Shown here piece by piece: positions 5,313 to 5,857 of a stretch of 5,857 nucleotides of DNA. How positions within the stretch are numbered: the first letter of the stretch is position 1; each line of letters begins with the position of its first letter. The DNA is from an uncultured Lachnospiraceae bacterium (GTDB lineage: Bacteria; Bacillota; Clostridia; Lachnospirales; Lachnospiraceae). Location of the stretch: assembly GCA_910588285.1 (NCBI GenBank), contig CAJUQB010000172.1:1-5857 (forward strand). Direction: 5' to 3'. A program made the translations under genes and the position numbers. The notes beneath the pieces were generated by a model. That model was given only the letters and a program-made list of their open reading frames with translations, did no database searches and was not told the origin of the DNA.

Positions 5313-5857
5313 TCAAGGGCGTCAAACACCTCTTTTTCTGTAAAACCAAACTGGGTACTGTAATTTTCCGATGTAGTCGTTATTACCGTCAGGTTATTTA
5401 AATCCGAAAAAATAGATTCCTTGCTCACCCGGGTAATTCCCGTCATAATCGCCCGCTCCATATAGGGGTTGGTCTTAAAGGTAGAATTGAACATACTGCG
5501 GATATACTGCACCAGTTCCTCCCAATATCCATTTACATATGCCTCCTGCAGAGGCGTATCGTATTCATCCAGAAAGATCAGAACCTTCCTTCCATAATAA
5601 CGGCTCATGTAGTCCGACAGATAGTGCAGCGCAAGAACCGCAACATCGTCTGTCATATCAGATGTGACGGAATCAAAAAAACAGACGGTCACGCTCTGTC
5701 ATCTCTTTTCCATCCCTTACATATCTGTGTACACCATACAGCTTCTCCAGCGCATACCTGATCCCCTGCTTAGTCTCCCCAATGGTTGCACCCTTGATAT
5801 TTGCAAAGCTTAAAAAGATCACCGGATAGCTCCCCTGAAGCTTCCGGTACTTCTCCT
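5297..5857 (-). pseudogene. AAA-ATPase-like / PD-(D/E)XK family protein, frameshifted and truncated
   Basis: Family: AAA-ATPase-like proteins (DUF1703 type) that usually carry a C-terminal PD-(D/E)XK nuclease-like domain. The gene enters from the right edge with its Walker A region outside the window. The first frame (5857 to about 5682) encodes YPVIFLSFANIKGATIGE through EMTERDRLFF and ends at a TGA just past a run of seven T. The second frame resumes DSVTSDMTDDVA, with a Walker B-like VLIFLDEYDTP and the conserved-looking MTGITRVSKESIFSDLNNL. Removing one T joins the two frames cleanly. The second frame then stops at 5297 after FGFTEKEVFDALDLLQC. That is shortly before where this family normally continues into the rest of the ATPase and the nuclease domain, both missing. 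It is not expected to be functional. Confidence 0.85.

Noticed and set aside
4777..5349. 190-aa minus-strand ORF rich in Ser and Arg
   Set aside because: Its low-complexity Ser/Pro/Arg content, lack of an RBS and crossing of two gene remnants indicate a chance open frame.
1..5857. tRNA, rRNA, CRISPR arrays, transposases or origins
   Set aside because: No clover-leaf gene, rRNA segment, regularly spaced repeat array, transposase motif or origin-like repeat cluster was seen on either strand.

Overview
The window looks like an accessory, partly decayed stretch of a low-to-mid GC Firmicutes chromosome, most likely a gut Clostridia (Lachnospiraceae or Oscillospiraceae type). The clues are the strong purine-rich ribosome binding sites, the style of the OmpR-type response regulator and short-loop histidine kinase, and an AAA-ATPase-like family protein of a kind common in such genomes. 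That taxonomic call is inference. Almost all coding is on the minus strand; the one exception is a truncated SMI1/KNR4-like (SUKH) fragment on the plus strand.

Layout, left to right. 1-23: a plus-strand terminator-like hairpin. 71-347 (minus): a small membrane protein gene that appears split by a frame break, with its good start and RBS in one frame and most of the protein in another. 386-1090 (minus): an unrecognised soluble acidic protein of 234 aa. 1126-1229: a divergent control region with a promoter in each direction and an inverted repeat. 1347-1697 (plus): the N-terminus of a SMI1/KNR4-like protein, cut at about residue 55 and running into foreign sequence, followed by a perfect 11-bp hairpin. 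1614-2528 (minus): a leucine-rich-repeat protein with a compact aromatic C-terminal domain. 2679-2873 (minus): a 64-aa unknown. 2975-4003 and 4000-4683 (minus): a histidine kinase and response regulator overlapping by 4 nt. 4811-5155 (minus): an unrecognised 114-aa ORF. 5202-5312 (minus): a fragment ending in a hydrophobic segment plus RRKR, like a cell-wall sorting signal. 5297-5857 (minus): an AAA-ATPase-like pseudogene with a frameshift in a 7-base homopolymer, truncated at its 3' end and open at the window edge.

The best functional story is the two-component system. Two 11-bp-spaced direct repeats of the type TGTGAC lie before the regulator gene, and a matching pair lies just after the kinase gene. 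In both places the second repeat is exactly 10 nt from a -10-like hexamer. This suggests one regulon in which the regulator controls itself and a promoter that now drives a 64-aa ORF. Kinases with such short extracytoplasmic loops are often paired with an ABC transporter, but none is visible here. The left half, with a SUKH-like fragment, an LRR protein and small unknowns, resembles an orphan immunity or accessory cassette island. That reading is inferred from context, not shown.
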